Virus record (IMG/VR): IMGVR_UViG_3300047557_000735
Location: 1-58,604 of that record
Length of the DNA: 58,604 nucleotides
Source: a virus
Reading direction: 5' to 3' (one strand)
Shown: positions 32,566-39,856 of the stretch, piece by piece
Layout: each line of letters starts with the position of its first letter
How positions within the stretch are numbered: position 1 is the first letter of the stretch
Program-made: the position numbers and the translations under genes
The notes under the pieces: model-generated
Told to the model about the DNA's origin: nothing
The model's database searches: none
What the model saw: the letters and a program-made list of their open reading frames with translations, nothing else

Positions 32566-32614
32566 GTTATGCCCACGCTGGCGGGCATGTGTGCCAGTAG
32601 AGTAAGGAGCGACA

Positions 32615-34090
32615 GTGTTAAGTCTTCGTGATTATCAGGAGAAGGCGCTCGCCGATCTTCGTGCAGGGTTCGCACAAGGTAAGCGGGCGCAGGTGCTAGT
32701 CAGTCCGACTGGCAGCGGTAAAACAGAGATGGCAATCGCCTTGATGGCTGCCACCAAAACCAAAGGCAACAAGGCTGCAATGCTGCTGGATCGTATCGTT
32801 CTGTGCGATCAAACCAGCAAGCGGCTGGAGCGGTACAACATCGAGCACGGCGTGATGCAGTCAGGGCACTGGCGCTATCGTCCGTACGAAAACATTCAGG
32901 TCTGCTCTGCTCAAACCCTCGAGCGCCGCGGTGCCTTCCCCGGGTTGAACCTTCTGATCGTGGATGAATGCCACGCTACGCGGGAGCAGACGGTTGAGTT
33001 CATCAAGAACAATCCCGATGTGAAGGTCGTTGGCTTGACTGCCACCCCGTTTACCAAAGGGCTCGGCAAGATCTACGACAACGTGGTCAGTCCTGTCACC
33101 ACCAAAGAACTAGTGCAGCGCCAGATGCTGGTGCCGCTGCGTGTCTTCATCGCGAAAGAGATCGACATGACCGGTGCCAAGAAGGTAGCGGGCGAGTGGT
33201 CACAACAGGAAGCCACGACTCGAGGCATGAAGATCACCGGTGACGTTGTATCCGAGTGGGTTGCCAAGACTCATGAGATATTCGGTGAACCACGCAAGAC
33301 GATTGTCTTCTCTGCTGGCGTAGACCACGGTGCTGATCTCGCCCGTAAGTTTCAGGAGCATGGCTACAACTTCATCAGCCTGAGTTACAAGGATGACGAA
33401 GAGTGGAAGAAGAAAATCATCGAAGACTTTTCCAAGCCTGACACGGAGATACAAGGTCTGATCGCCACCGATATCCTGACGAAGGGCTTCGACGTTCCCG
33501 ATGTAATGATCGGCGTATCAGCTAGGCCATTCAGCAAATCCCTGTCCTCTCACATTCAGCAGATGGGGCGCGTCATGCGTGGCTGCGAAAACAAAGAGTT
33601 TGCGCTGTGGCTGGACCACTCCGGCAACTACCTGCGGTTCCGGGAAGACTGGGATGAGGTCTATGAGGATGGCGTAAGCAAGCTTGACGAAGGCAAAGAG
33701 AAGGCAAAGAAGGAACCAACAGAGCGGGAGAAGAAAGAATCAAAGTGTCCTGCATGCCATGCGCTGTGGGTCGGTGGGTCTGATACCTGCTACAACTGCG
33801 GGCACGTTCGTGAGCGGCAGAACAAAGTAAGTGCGGTGGCTGGCAAGATGGAAGAGTTAGCAACGGCAACCATGACTCGCGAGAGCAAGCAGGAATTCTG
33901 GTCGATGATGCAGTACTACGTCCGGCATGAGGGCTGGTCCAGTGGTCGCGCTGCGAATACTTACCGGGATAAGTTTGGCGTGTGGCCTCGAGGGTTGAAC
34001 GACAATCAGGTCATGCTGCCATCGCCAGAGGTGAAGAAGTTTATCCGCAAAAAGCTGCACGCATTCTTGAAAAGGATTGGGAAGAGATGA
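32615..34090 (+). CDS. SF2 DEAD/DEAH-type helicase with zinc ribbon
   Basis: 491 aa, GTG start at 32615 behind AAGGAG. Helicase motifs in order: Walker A P31-TGSGKTE, DECH at 117-120, TATPF at 142-146, and motif VI HIQQMGRVMRG at about 313-322. A zinc ribbon (C378-x2-C381, C392-x2-C395) follows, then a helical C-terminal domain. It resembles the RAD25/type-III-restriction-like helicases that many phages use in replication or origin opening. It precedes the primase gene in the same operon. Confidence 0.88.
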   Translation: MLSLRDYQEKALADLRAGFAQGKRAQVLVSPTGSGKTEMAIALMAATKTKGNKAAMLLDRIVLCDQTSKRLERYNIEHGVMQSGHWRYRPYENIQVCSAQTLERRGAFPGLNLLIVDECHATREQTVEFIKNNPDVKVVGLTATPFTKGLGKIYDNVVSPVTTKELVQRQMLVPLRVFIAKEIDMTGAKKVAGEWSQQEATTRGMKITGDVVSEWVAKTHEIFGEPRKTIVFSAGVDHGADLARKFQEHGYNFISLSYKDDEEWKKKIIEDFSKPDTEIQGLIATDILTKGFDVPDVMIGVSARPFSKSLSSHIQQMGRVMRGCENKEFALWLDHSGNYLRFREDWDEVYEDGVSKLDEGKEKAKKEPTEREKKESKCPACHALWVGGSDTCYNCGHVRERQNKVSAVAGKMEELATATMTRESKQEFWSMMQYYVRHEGWSSGRAANTYRDKFGVWPRGLNDNQVMLPSPEVKKFIRKKLHAFLKRIGKR

Positions 34091-34308
34091 CTACAGATGA
34101 CATTATCAATATGGCGCGGGAGGCTGGCTGGCCTGAATGGGACATCGTAGGTTGTGAAATAGAACTTGAACGCTTCGCCGCCCTAGTCGCAGCAGCCGAG
34201 CGTGAGGAGTGCGCGAAGGTATGTGAAGTATTGGAATACAACGGTTACGAGCGTTTGCCTAGGGATCCAGTGTCGGCTCGCCGTATCCGCGCAAGGGGGC
34301 AAGCATGA
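34087..34308 (+). CDS. Small phage protein, MAREAG/ERFAALVAAAER family, 73 aa
   Basis: ATG 34087 overlaps the helicase stop. DDIINMAREAGWPEWD then ELERFAALVAAAEREECAKV repeats the pattern of the minus-strand gene 21438-21701, making the two divergent paralogues in different operons. The C-terminus is Arg-rich. Unknown function. Confidence 0.6.
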   Translation: MTTDDIINMAREAGWPEWDIVGCEIELERFAALVAAAEREECAKVCEVLEYNGYERLPRDPVSARRIRARGQA

Positions 34309-34466
34309 AACTAAAACCAGTTGAAGGTCGCAAGTACTTTGTCCATCGGTACAAGTGGTCACACGAAGCCAAGCGTAAACAGTTTCTTCGCGCATTTAAA
34401 GAGGGCAAAGTGTTGTTGCTGCAAAGCACGAGGGATGGGTGGTTGTATCAATGGGGGCAGGTGTGA
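34305..34466 (+). CDS. Small basic protein, 53 aa
   Basis: ATG 34305 overlaps the upstream stop (ATGA) and the TGA overlaps the primase ATG at 34466. The product MKLKPVEGRKYFVHRY continues Lys/Arg-rich (EAKRKQFLRAFKEGK) and ends LLQSTRDGWLYQWGQV, a short beta hairpin. A nucleic-acid-binding accessory of the helicase/primase pair is plausible. Family unknown. Confidence 0.6.
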   Translation: MKLKPVEGRKYFVHRYKWSHEAKRKQFLRAFKEGKVLLLQSTRDGWLYQWGQV

Positions 34467-35296
34467 TGGACTTCTTAGATTTTGCCCGCTCTCATGGCAT
34501 CATCATCCATGACTACCCGCCTGTCGGTACATGGAAGCGGTACCCAACAGAGGATCACCCGCGCAAGCGCAACGGCGCAGTCAAGTACATGGGCACGCAT
34601 GGATTCGTACAGAACCACGCCACCGACACCATCGTTTCGATATGGAAGCATGACTCTCCCAACCAGCTAGACCAGCGGCAAATCCGTTCGTCTGTTCTCA
34701 ACGCAGAGCAGGAGATGCGTAAGCGTCAGCGCGAGGCCACGCAGAAGGCAGTCCGCATGCTGAACGATAGCGGCCTGATGACTCACCCATATCTGGCAGC
34801 AAAGGGGTTCCCGGATGAGCAGGGCAACGTCTTGCACATTGAAGGCAAGCCTGTCCTTCTCGTGCCGATGAGGGTAGCGGGCTCGCTGGTCGGTGTGCAG
34901 ATGATTGATGCAGAGGGCGGGAAAAAATTCCTGTTCGGGCAGCGTACATCAGGCGCTACCTTCACGTTCGACAACAAGGGGATGCACATACTCTGCGAAG
35001 GGTATGCGACTGCGCTCTCCGTTCGTCTGGCCTTGAAGACCATGAAGCGGCGCTACACTCTGCATGTATGTTTTTCGGCGGGCAATATGCTGAAGGTAGC
35101 GGAAAGTCTTAAGCCGGGGCTGGTCATCGCTGACAATGATGCCAGCGAGACCGGGCAAAAGACGGCGGCGCAGATAGGCTGGCCTGTATGGATCAGCGAT
35201 ACAGTGGGCGAGGATGCCAACGACTACCACCGGCGTGTGGGTCTGTTCAGGTTTACTCAAAGCCTGACTCAATCCATGCGCGGGTTGTCCGTCTGA
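34466..35296 (+). CDS. Toprim-domain DNA primase
   Basis: 276 aa from ATG 34466 (TGATG overlap); an in-frame ATG at 34439 is inside the previous gene. The N-terminal half (DFLDFARSHGI, RRNGAVKYMG-like region) matches small plasmid/phage primases. The Toprim domain shows E178 in ILCEGYATAL and D223-N-D225 in LVIADNDAS, the metal-binding acidic triad, plus a DANDYH element near the end. It would make RNA primers for replication with a host polymerase. Confidence 0.82.
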   Translation: MDFLDFARSHGIIIHDYPPVGTWKRYPTEDHPRKRNGAVKYMGTHGFVQNHATDTIVSIWKHDSPNQLDQRQIRSSVLNAEQEMRKRQREATQKAVRMLNDSGLMTHPYLAAKGFPDEQGNVLHIEGKPVLLVPMRVAGSLVGVQMIDAEGGKKFLFGQRTSGATFTFDNKGMHILCEGYATALSVRLALKTMKRRYTLHVCFSAGNMLKVAESLKPGLVIADNDASETGQKTAAQIGWPVWISDTVGEDANDYHRRVGLFRFTQSLTQSMRGLSV

Positions 35297-35436
35297 TCTC
35301 CTTGTAATCGCTTGTATTCCTGAAAGCAGGGGCGGCAGATGGTGGCGAATCCACCGTCCGCCGTTTTCACTACGGTGTATTGGCACCGATGGCACCCGGG
35401 CGTATATAAACAGCGTTGCAGGTGTGCGTGACTCAT
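35269..35436 (-). CDS. Small zinc-finger protein, 55 aa
   Basis: ATG 35436 follows AGGAGATCAGACGA, the same start cassette used by the next two genes upstream. Zinc ligands C15-x2-C18 and C34-x2-C37, with an extra C9. The gene overlaps the primase end by 28 bases in convergent orientation. Likely nucleic-acid-binding; function unknown. It is the last gene of the leftward 38212-35269 block. Confidence 0.6.
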   Translation of the reverse strand: MSHAHLQRCLYTPGCHRCQYTVVKTADGGFATICRPCFQEYKRLQGDQTDNPRMD

Positions 35437-35451
35437 TCGTCTGATCTCCTC

Positions 35452-35640
35452 TTAATTGACAAGGGCGGTAAGTGTCCGGGCGTGCGCGACCAAATACCCG
35501 AATTGAAAATCCGTAAGGTCTTCGCGCAGGGATAACTCATAAGCTTGCAAGAATGGTAAGTTCTGTTCTTTGCAGAATTTAAAAAGCTCGGCGCTCATAA
35601 TGATGGCGATATATTCGTTCATTTCTTGGTCGGGTTTCAT
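35452..35640 (-). CDS. Hypothetical protein, 62 aa
   Basis: The start chosen is ATG 35640, directly after the AGGAGATCAGACGA cassette; a longer frame from 35679 would swallow that site. Helical (EYIAIIMSAELFKFCKEQ, FGYLVAHARTLTALV). Unrecognised. Confidence 0.6.
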   Translation of the reverse strand: MKPDQEMNEYIAIIMSAELFKFCKEQNLPFLQAYELSLREDLTDFQFGYLVAHARTLTALVN

Positions 35641-35653
35641 TCGTCTGATCTCC

Positions 35654-35836
35654 TCATGATTGCGCCCAAAGCATGGCATTAAAAATTGAATCGGCTAGGT
35701 TCTGGCATTCGGTTTCGATTTCGTCCGGGTCGTGGTACTCGAATGGCTCCCATGGGATTTCGCATTCATCGTCGCAGTAAAAATGCGATTCGGCGATGCC
35801 TCGAGCGCGTGCCTTTAATTCTTCGGTCGTTTTCAT
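35654..35836 (-). CDS. Hypothetical acidic protein, 60 aa
   Basis: ATG 35836 after the AGGAGATCAGACGA cassette. Helical N-terminus (TTEELKARARGIAESHF), an acidic centre with CDDECEIPWEPF, and an acidic C-terminus. Charge and size resemble DNA-mimic or host-inhibitor proteins, but that is a guess. Confidence 0.55.
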   Translation of the reverse strand: MKTTEELKARARGIAESHFYCDDECEIPWEPFEYHDPDEIETECQNLADSIFNAMLWAQS

Positions 35837-35855
35837 TCGTCTGATCTCCTTGTGA

Positions 35856-36536
35856 TTATGCGGTGCGTGCGATGGGGATTACCCGGCGGGCTCGTTGGTC
35901 GGTTTGCTTCGCTCGGGTACCATGCGCCCGAAAACCGACGATTACTGCTCGGTCGGCGTGCTGGCAAAGTCCGCAAGTTTCGCAAGTCTTATCCTCCCGG
36001 GTCTGCGCCGGGCATACCACTATCGGGCGGCCTTCGGGCGTAGTGGTGCGCTCGGGCGTGTCCATTGGCACAATGCAAGTCAATGGCAATCCGTGGGCGG
36101 CGAGCGTGTCCGCCTCTCCGGCATCGTCCGCGGATAGGTTGACGGTAAAACCCCATGCAGTAGCATGGCGAGCCCAAAAGATGGCGCTCGCGCTCTTCTT
36201 GTGCGTGTAGGTGAATCCTTTGCGGCCTATGTTCGCCCGGACTATCTCTCCCAGTGCGTACGCGTCCACGTCTTCACCTTCGCCCGGTAAATCTCCGGCT
36301 ACATTCATGCGCCAAAGCTGTCCGACTGGTAGCGCTGCAATACTCGCGCAAGTTTCGGGCAAGTCCGAGCCCCGGTCGGGTACCTTGTTCCATGCCATGC
36401 GGGTTAAAAAATCCTCGCCGTAACAGTCGGCCTCGTAGTGCGGGCAGGTTGGCGGGCAGGTTTTGCGCTCGCTGTAGGTTACCGGGATCGCTCCGGTCTT
36501 GCGGTTGTTTGATTTGCGGATGAAGTGGATTTTCAT
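35856..36536 (-). CDS. Conserved Cys-rich phage/plasmid protein, 226 aa
   Basis: KIHFIRKSNNRKTGAIPVTYS then CPPTCPHYEADCYGE near the start, and CPAQTREDKTCETCGLCQHADR near the end, give two cysteine clusters that could hold zinc or iron-sulfur centres. I recognise the start as a widely distributed phage/plasmid family without known function. The middle has an alternating beta/alpha pattern. ATGA overlap with the upstream gene (ATG 36536). Confidence 0.65.
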   Translation of the reverse strand: MKIHFIRKSNNRKTGAIPVTYSERKTCPPTCPHYEADCYGEDFLTRMAWNKVPDRGSDLPETCASIAALPVGQLWRMNVAGDLPGEGEDVDAYALGEIVRANIGRKGFTYTHKKSASAIFWARHATAWGFTVNLSADDAGEADTLAAHGLPLTCIVPMDTPERTTTPEGRPIVVCPAQTREDKTCETCGLCQHADRAVIVGFRAHGTRAKQTDQRARRVIPIARTA

Positions 36537-36808
36537 GCGGTCACCTGCGGGCGGTAGGTTGCGTAATTGCGGACGCGGCTATAGTTGTGTGCGCTGTTGC
36601 GCTCCCGGATTTTCGGGTCGTGTCCATGGCGTGCCCGGTACGCATTAAAAAATGTCGCTGCGTCCATGTCTTCCTCAAGGTAGGCATAATCGCCCCGGCT
36701 GTATGAGTAGTGGCTGATCTTGTCTGCGATCTGGAATTCGGCGAGCATGCGATGCGGTACCTTGATCCATCCGTGCCCGGGATCGGAAATAAAGTCGAAA
36801 GTTTTCAT
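36533..36808 (-). CDS. Conserved phage/plasmid protein with DPGHGWIKVP motif, 91 aa
   Basis: TFDFISDPGHGWIKVPHRML, then ISHYSYSRGDYAYLEEDMDAA, is a conserved signature of small proteins encoded in phages and conjugative plasmids. No biochemical function is known to me. Soluble, with a basic C-terminus. The stop overlaps the next gene. Confidence 0.65.
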   Translation of the reverse strand: MKTFDFISDPGHGWIKVPHRMLAEFQIADKISHYSYSRGDYAYLEEDMDAATFFNAYRARHGHDPKIRERNSAHNYSRVRNYATYRPQVTA

Positions 36809-36821
36809 GGTGTCTTATCCT

Positions 36822-37022
36822 TTAAGCGGTTTTCAGGTGGTTAAAAATCTTCGGTGCCTCGGTTTGTAGTTCGATTTCATAACCCAGTGCCTGCACATCT
36901 CGCAGGGTGTTGCGGGTTAGCGTCTTCGTGCCTGCTATCCGGGCGAATAGTTCGGCGGCGGGGCACGCAGGGTAAAAAGTGTCGATGCCATAATTCGAGC
37001 GATGTTTAACGGTGATTTTCAT
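36822..37022 (-). CDS. Conserved small phage/plasmid protein, 66 aa
   Basis: RSNYGIDTFYPACPAAELFARIAGTKTLT resembles a known uncharacterised phage/plasmid family. Residues 30-50 look helical, ending in GYEIELQ. No catalytic motif seen. ATG 37022. Confidence 0.6.
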   Translation of the reverse strand: MKITVKHRSNYGIDTFYPACPAAELFARIAGTKTLTRNTLRDVQALGYEIELQTEAPKIFNHLKTA

Positions 37023-37026
37023 TTTA

Positions 37027-37197
37027 TTAATCTCTCAGGTTGTGGTCTTCAACGGCGGCGATTACCGATATAAACAAGCTTGCGAGTGTCATGATTACCA
37101 TATCGACGGTGTCAATCTCTCCGGTCACTCCAAGGTAAAGACAAGCGGTTGCGAGCAAAATGCCTGCGATCACGATAATTTCAGGGATGCGGTTCAT
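37027..37197 (-). CDS. Small two-helix membrane protein, 56 aa
   Basis: ATG 37197 to TAA 37029-37027. Residues 6-24 (EIIVIAGILLATACLYLGV) and about 33-49 (MVIMTLASLFISVIAAV) are hydrophobic, with a short acidic loop between (TGEIDT). The helical hairpin would place both ends on the same side. Unknown function. Fits between two genes with no overlap. Confidence 0.55.
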   Translation of the reverse strand: MNRIPEIIVIAGILLATACLYLGVTGEIDTVDMVIMTLASLFISVIAAVEDHNLRD

Positions 37198-37210
37198 GGT
37201 GTCGGGTTCC

Positions 37211-37423
37211 TTAAGGGTTTAAGCGGTTGGTGTCTTCGATATACAAAAGCCAGTTCATAACGTCGCCGGTGCTGATCCAGTCTCCCCGGCTTCCGTCTTG
37301 CTGGATCGGGTGAAACTTCGCCGATAGTAAGTGCGCCCGGAATTCCCGGGTGCGGTCGGCGCGTGTAGCCGCGTCGGCGTGTAGCGTCTCGATCTCGGTC
37401 TGTAGTTGGTGAATGTAGTTCAT
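37211..37423 (-). CDS. Conserved small phage/plasmid protein, 70 aa
   Basis: The start chosen is ATG 37423 (MNYIHQLQTEIETLHADAA, a coiled coil); a longer frame from 37459 overlaps the upstream gene. The C-terminal half FRAHLLSAKFHPIQ followed by DWISTGDVMNWLLYI is a pattern seen in plasmid and phage small proteins. No strong ribosome site, so probably coupled. Function unknown. Confidence 0.6.
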   Translation of the reverse strand: MNYIHQLQTEIETLHADAATRADRTREFRAHLLSAKFHPIQQDGSRGDWISTGDVMNWLLYIEDTNRLNP

Positions 37424-37436
37424 GGCGGCGGCTTCG

Positions 37437-37703
37437 TTACATTCCGACCATGGCGGCACGGATTGATGATGCGCTGTAGGGTGCGCCGTCCGGGGTTGCG
37501 GTTGGCAAGCTTTGCATCATCAGGCAAGCGGCAAGGTCGCGCCCGGATTTGTGAATGCCGTATACGCGCAAGGCACCGGCGGCTGTGTATCCCTTGGCGG
37601 TGTTGATGCATTCCAGCGCATGGCGATACAGTTTTTCGTCGTTGTTTATCCATAGGCTGACATTCCAGTGATTCCAGTTTTTGTGTCCGTTGTATTTGCT
37701 CAT
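37437..37703 (-). CDS. Conserved phage/plasmid protein with NHWNVSLWINND motif, 88 aa
   Basis: KYNGHKNWNHWNVSLWINND, then a helical part ending ASSIRAAMVGM. The Trp/Asn-rich start is a conserved signature of a small phage/plasmid family of unknown function, typically encoded beside the DPGHGW-type gene, as here. ATG 37703. Confidence 0.65.
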   Translation of the reverse strand: MSKYNGHKNWNHWNVSLWINNDEKLYRHALECINTAKGYTAAGALRVYGIHKSGRDLAACLMMQSLPTATPDGAPYSASSIRAAMVGM

Positions 37704-37727
37704 GGTGTGGTTTCCTTTGGGTTAGGT

Positions 37728-37745
37728 GCCCGGGATATCCCGGGC
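37728..37745. repeat. Perfect 18-bp palindrome
   Basis: GCCCGGGAT followed by its exact complement ATCCCGGGC, in the gap between two minus-strand genes. It could fold as an RNA stem separating the cistrons or be a protein site. There is no T-run, so it is not a classical terminator. Confidence 0.7.
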
Positions 37746-37753
37746 GGGTTGGG

Positions 37754-38212
37754 TTAAACAGTTTCGGCGGCGGTGGCTTTGGCGAATATCTCAGGGAAGG
37801 CATTCACTAAAATTTGCAGGTTGTGACTGTCGGCGCGTAGTGCTGCGTCTCCAATACCAGCGGCAAAGCTTCCATGTATCCCGGTGGAAAGCTCCCGGGC
37901 GGCACGCATTAGGGCATCACGCTCGGCGTGCGGATTCTCAAAAGCTTTTTCCCATCCGAGCATGAATTCATTGCATCCGAAGTCGATAACGGTTTCATCG
38001 TCTGCCAGTCCGTAAGCGGATACAAGTGCCCATCCGATAGGTTCGCCGTTAGCGTCTCGAATGTTTAACTGGGCTTCCTCTACCGATTCAATGCAATCGA
38101 TGATGGTCTTGTATTTGGTAGAGCGTTTCACTTCCCATATTTCGCCGTCGAATACCGAAACGGTGTGCCCGGCGTTCAGGGCGTAGCGGACTAGGTGCTT
38201 ATATGCTTTCAT
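37754..38212 (-). CDS. Conserved phage/plasmid protein, 152 aa
   Basis: The start chosen is ATG 38212 (KAYKHLVRYALNAGHTVSVF); the frame extends further upstream to 38506 but that part is non-conserved leader. Signature segments are VFDGEIWEVKRS, SVEEAQLNIRDANGEPIGWAL and GLADDETVIDFG. This is the first gene of the 38212-35269 leftward block. Members occur in conjugative plasmids and phages; function unknown. Confidence 0.65.
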   Translation of the reverse strand: MKAYKHLVRYALNAGHTVSVFDGEIWEVKRSTKYKTIIDCIESVEEAQLNIRDANGEPIGWALVSAYGLADDETVIDFGCNEFMLGWEKAFENPHAERDALMRAARELSTGIHGSFAAGIGDAALRADSHNLQILVNAFPEIFAKATAAETV

Positions 38213-38478
38213 GGTGGTGGTCTCCGGGTTGGTTAGTGCCTGCAAATTGTAAGCGGTTTCCATGTATCGATGCAATAGGTGTCGTGCATGGAACATATTG
38301 CATAGATCATGCCAAGGGCAAAGGTCGCATAAATACTGGGTTTGCCCGTTTCCCCGGTGTGTCAATATGTGACAATCCTGTTCCGTTGTGTGACAGTTGT
38401 TCCATATTGGTACACTTTCCGCGTTTGTTCCGGTATGATCGGGGCGGTTAGATATAGCGAAGCGGAACAGTCCAAGAC
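38213..38478. promoter_or_regulatory. Divergent intergenic control region
   Basis: It separates the leftward small-gene block from the rightward terminase genes. It contains two direct repeats of TGTGACA-N(5-8)-GTTCC (38368-38384 and 38389-38403) and a possible rightward -10 TATGAT at 38434-38439 with a weak -35. Probably controls late gene expression in one or both directions; no strong leftward promoter could be placed. Confidence 0.4.
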
Positions 38479-39198
38479 ATGAAACGCAAAGAGATAAAGC
38501 AAGCATTAAAAGAGATGCCCATTGAAACTATCTTGATGGTGGGTAAGAGCGAACTCACACCTAAGCAGAGAGAGTTTGCCCGGCAGGTTGCGCTCGGTAA
38601 TAGCGGGGCGGAGAGCTATCGCAAGGCATATGACAGTAAGGGTAAACCTAAGACACAAGGGGATCAGGCTAGCAAGCTCAAGGCCGATTCCCGAATAGCC
38701 GCGGAAATAGAAGCTTATGAGTTGGCATTAGAGGCTCAGAAATATCGCTCCTCTGAATCCTTGCGGGCTCTAGTAATTCAGTCGCTCGTCTCCGTCCTGA
38801 TCGATCCAGCGGCAAAACAGAGCACAAAGGTAACCGCGGCAAAAGTTCTGGGGACGGTAACCGAAGTTGCGGCATTCACCGAGCGCAAAGAGATCACCAC
38901 GATCAGCGGCTCAGATGCCATCAAGTCGCAAATCATGGATCAGCTTAAGACGTTGATGATCGGTTCCGGCTCGCAGGATGTGACGGACGTTGATGCGGTA
39001 GACTTGCTTGCTGAATTGACAACCGACCGGGTACCCGTTGACGATGCCGCCCCTGCCGACCCCACCGCCGGGGCACCCCCCGCTGCTGGCGAGCCGGAGT
39101 CCCACGCGCTAGAACATACTATTCCACACGAACAATCCCCTCAAAATATCGAACCCACCCCCTTGTCTTCCGAAACGCAGACCCCCGGGGGGGTATAA
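38479..39198 (+). CDS. Terminase small subunit-like protein
   Basis: 239 aa. Residues 24-75 (SELTPKQREFARQVALGNSG, ESYRKAYDSKGKPKTQGDQA, SKLKADSRIAAEI) match the helix-turn-helix/multihelical start of phage small terminases that recognise packaging DNA. A helical oligomerisation region follows (90-160). The Pro/Ala/Glu-rich disordered tail (185-239) could contact the large subunit. Placement shortly before the large terminase supports the call. Confidence 0.78.
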   Translation: MKRKEIKQALKEMPIETILMVGKSELTPKQREFARQVALGNSGAESYRKAYDSKGKPKTQGDQASKLKADSRIAAEIEAYELALEAQKYRSSESLRALVIQSLVSVLIDPAAKQSTKVTAAKVLGTVTEVAAFTERKEITTISGSDAIKSQIMDQLKTLMIGSGSQDVTDVDAVDLLAELTTDRVPVDDAAPADPTAGAPPAAGEPESHALEHTIPHEQSPQNIEPTPLSSETQTPGGV

Positions 39199-39235
39199 AA
39201 AAATGAAAACCGTGACGTTAATAAACAGACAACTT

Positions 39236-39259
39236 CTATCTGGTAATATTACCAGATAG
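39236..39259. promoter_or_regulatory. Perfect 24-bp palindrome operator O2
   Basis: CTATCTGGTAAT followed directly by its exact reverse complement ATTACCAGATAG. The centre contains TAATAT, a possible -10. It lies just upstream of the LexA-like gene and shares its half-site with O1 at 29288-29311. An autoregulatory operator is the simplest reading. Confidence 0.8.
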
Positions 39260-39270
39260 GTTTTTGGGAC

Positions 39271-39570
39271 ATGGATAAGTTATTGATTAATAGGGAGATG
39301 GCACGCAAGCCTCGGGTGACGGAGGCCGAGTGTATGGAGATAAAGATGACCCCGGCGCAGAAGGAAGTGTTTTTGGTGGTGGATGAATGGTGGAAGCGGT
39401 ATGGGTTTGGGCCGTCTATACGGGATATATGTAAGTTGAGGGGTAAGGGCGGGATGGGGAATACGAGTGAGATTATTGACAGGTTGGTGAAGTTGGGTGT
39501 GTTGAAGAAGTTGAGGGGAGCGGGGCGGAGTGTGCGGCCTGTGTATATCAACTTTAGGAAGATAGATTGA
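39271..39570 (+). CDS. LexA-type winged-helix regulator without protease domain
   Basis: 100 aa from ATG 39271; a later start at 39346 (GGAG before it) would give exactly the DNA-binding domain. Residues 26-90 follow LexA's N-terminal domain: MTPAQKEVFLVVDEWWKRYG, PSIRDICKLRGKG as recognition part, NTSEIIDRLVKLGVLKKL and a wing RSVRPVYI. The autocleavage domain is absent, so it would not respond to RecA directly. A perfect palindrome lies upstream and a hairpin terminator just after, so it is its own transcription unit. Confidence 0.72.
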   Translation: MDKLLINREMARKPRVTEAECMEIKMTPAQKEVFLVVDEWWKRYGFGPSIRDICKLRGKGGMGNTSEIIDRLVKLGVLKKLRGAGRSVRPVYINFRKID

Positions 39571-39592
39571 AAAACGACGCGGCGTCGTTTTT
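39571..39592 (+). terminator. Rho-independent terminator after LexA-like gene
   Basis: AAAACGAC, loop GCGGC, GTCGTTTT and a further T, directly after the stop codon. The stem is eight base pairs with a U-tail, enough to isolate the regulator from the terminase operon. Confidence 0.7.
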
Positions 39593-39601
39593 GGGGGTGA
39601 T

Positions 39602-39856
39602 ATGACATACGTAATGAGTCCAAGTGATCATTGGGGATATCCGGCAATGGTTCAGCAGGGGTGGCAGTGTCCTTGTTGTCGTAGGGTGTACAGCCCGTCT
39701 ACGCCTATGTGTTTTACGTGCGGCAATCATGGGGTGAAGACAGGTACGGGATATGTGGCGACTGGTAAAGCGCCAGAACAAAAATTTGAGGCAGATAGTC
39801 TTTCACCGGCGGGTATGCGCCACCGGAAGAATAGTCCTTGGGAGCCGGGGTATTAA
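39602..39856 (+). CDS. Small zinc-ribbon protein, 84 aa
   Basis: C23-x2-C26 and C37-x2-C40 (WQCPCCRRVYSPSTPMCFTCG) form a clear zinc ribbon. The N- and C-termini look disordered. TAATG overlap with the large terminase start. Comparable small zinc proteins beside terminases occur in many phages; some are packaging or HNH-like partners, but no nuclease motif is present here. Confidence 0.65.
   Translation: MTYVMSPSDHWGYPAMVQQGWQCPCCRRVYSPSTPMCFTCGNHGVKTGTGYVATGKAPEQKFEADSLSPAGMRHRKNSPWEPGY

Noticed and set aside
39271-39570. Lysogeny control by the LexA-like protein
   Set aside because: It lacks the autocleavage domain, and there is no integrase, excisionase or attachment site in the window. 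Regulation of lytic genes is more likely on present evidence.
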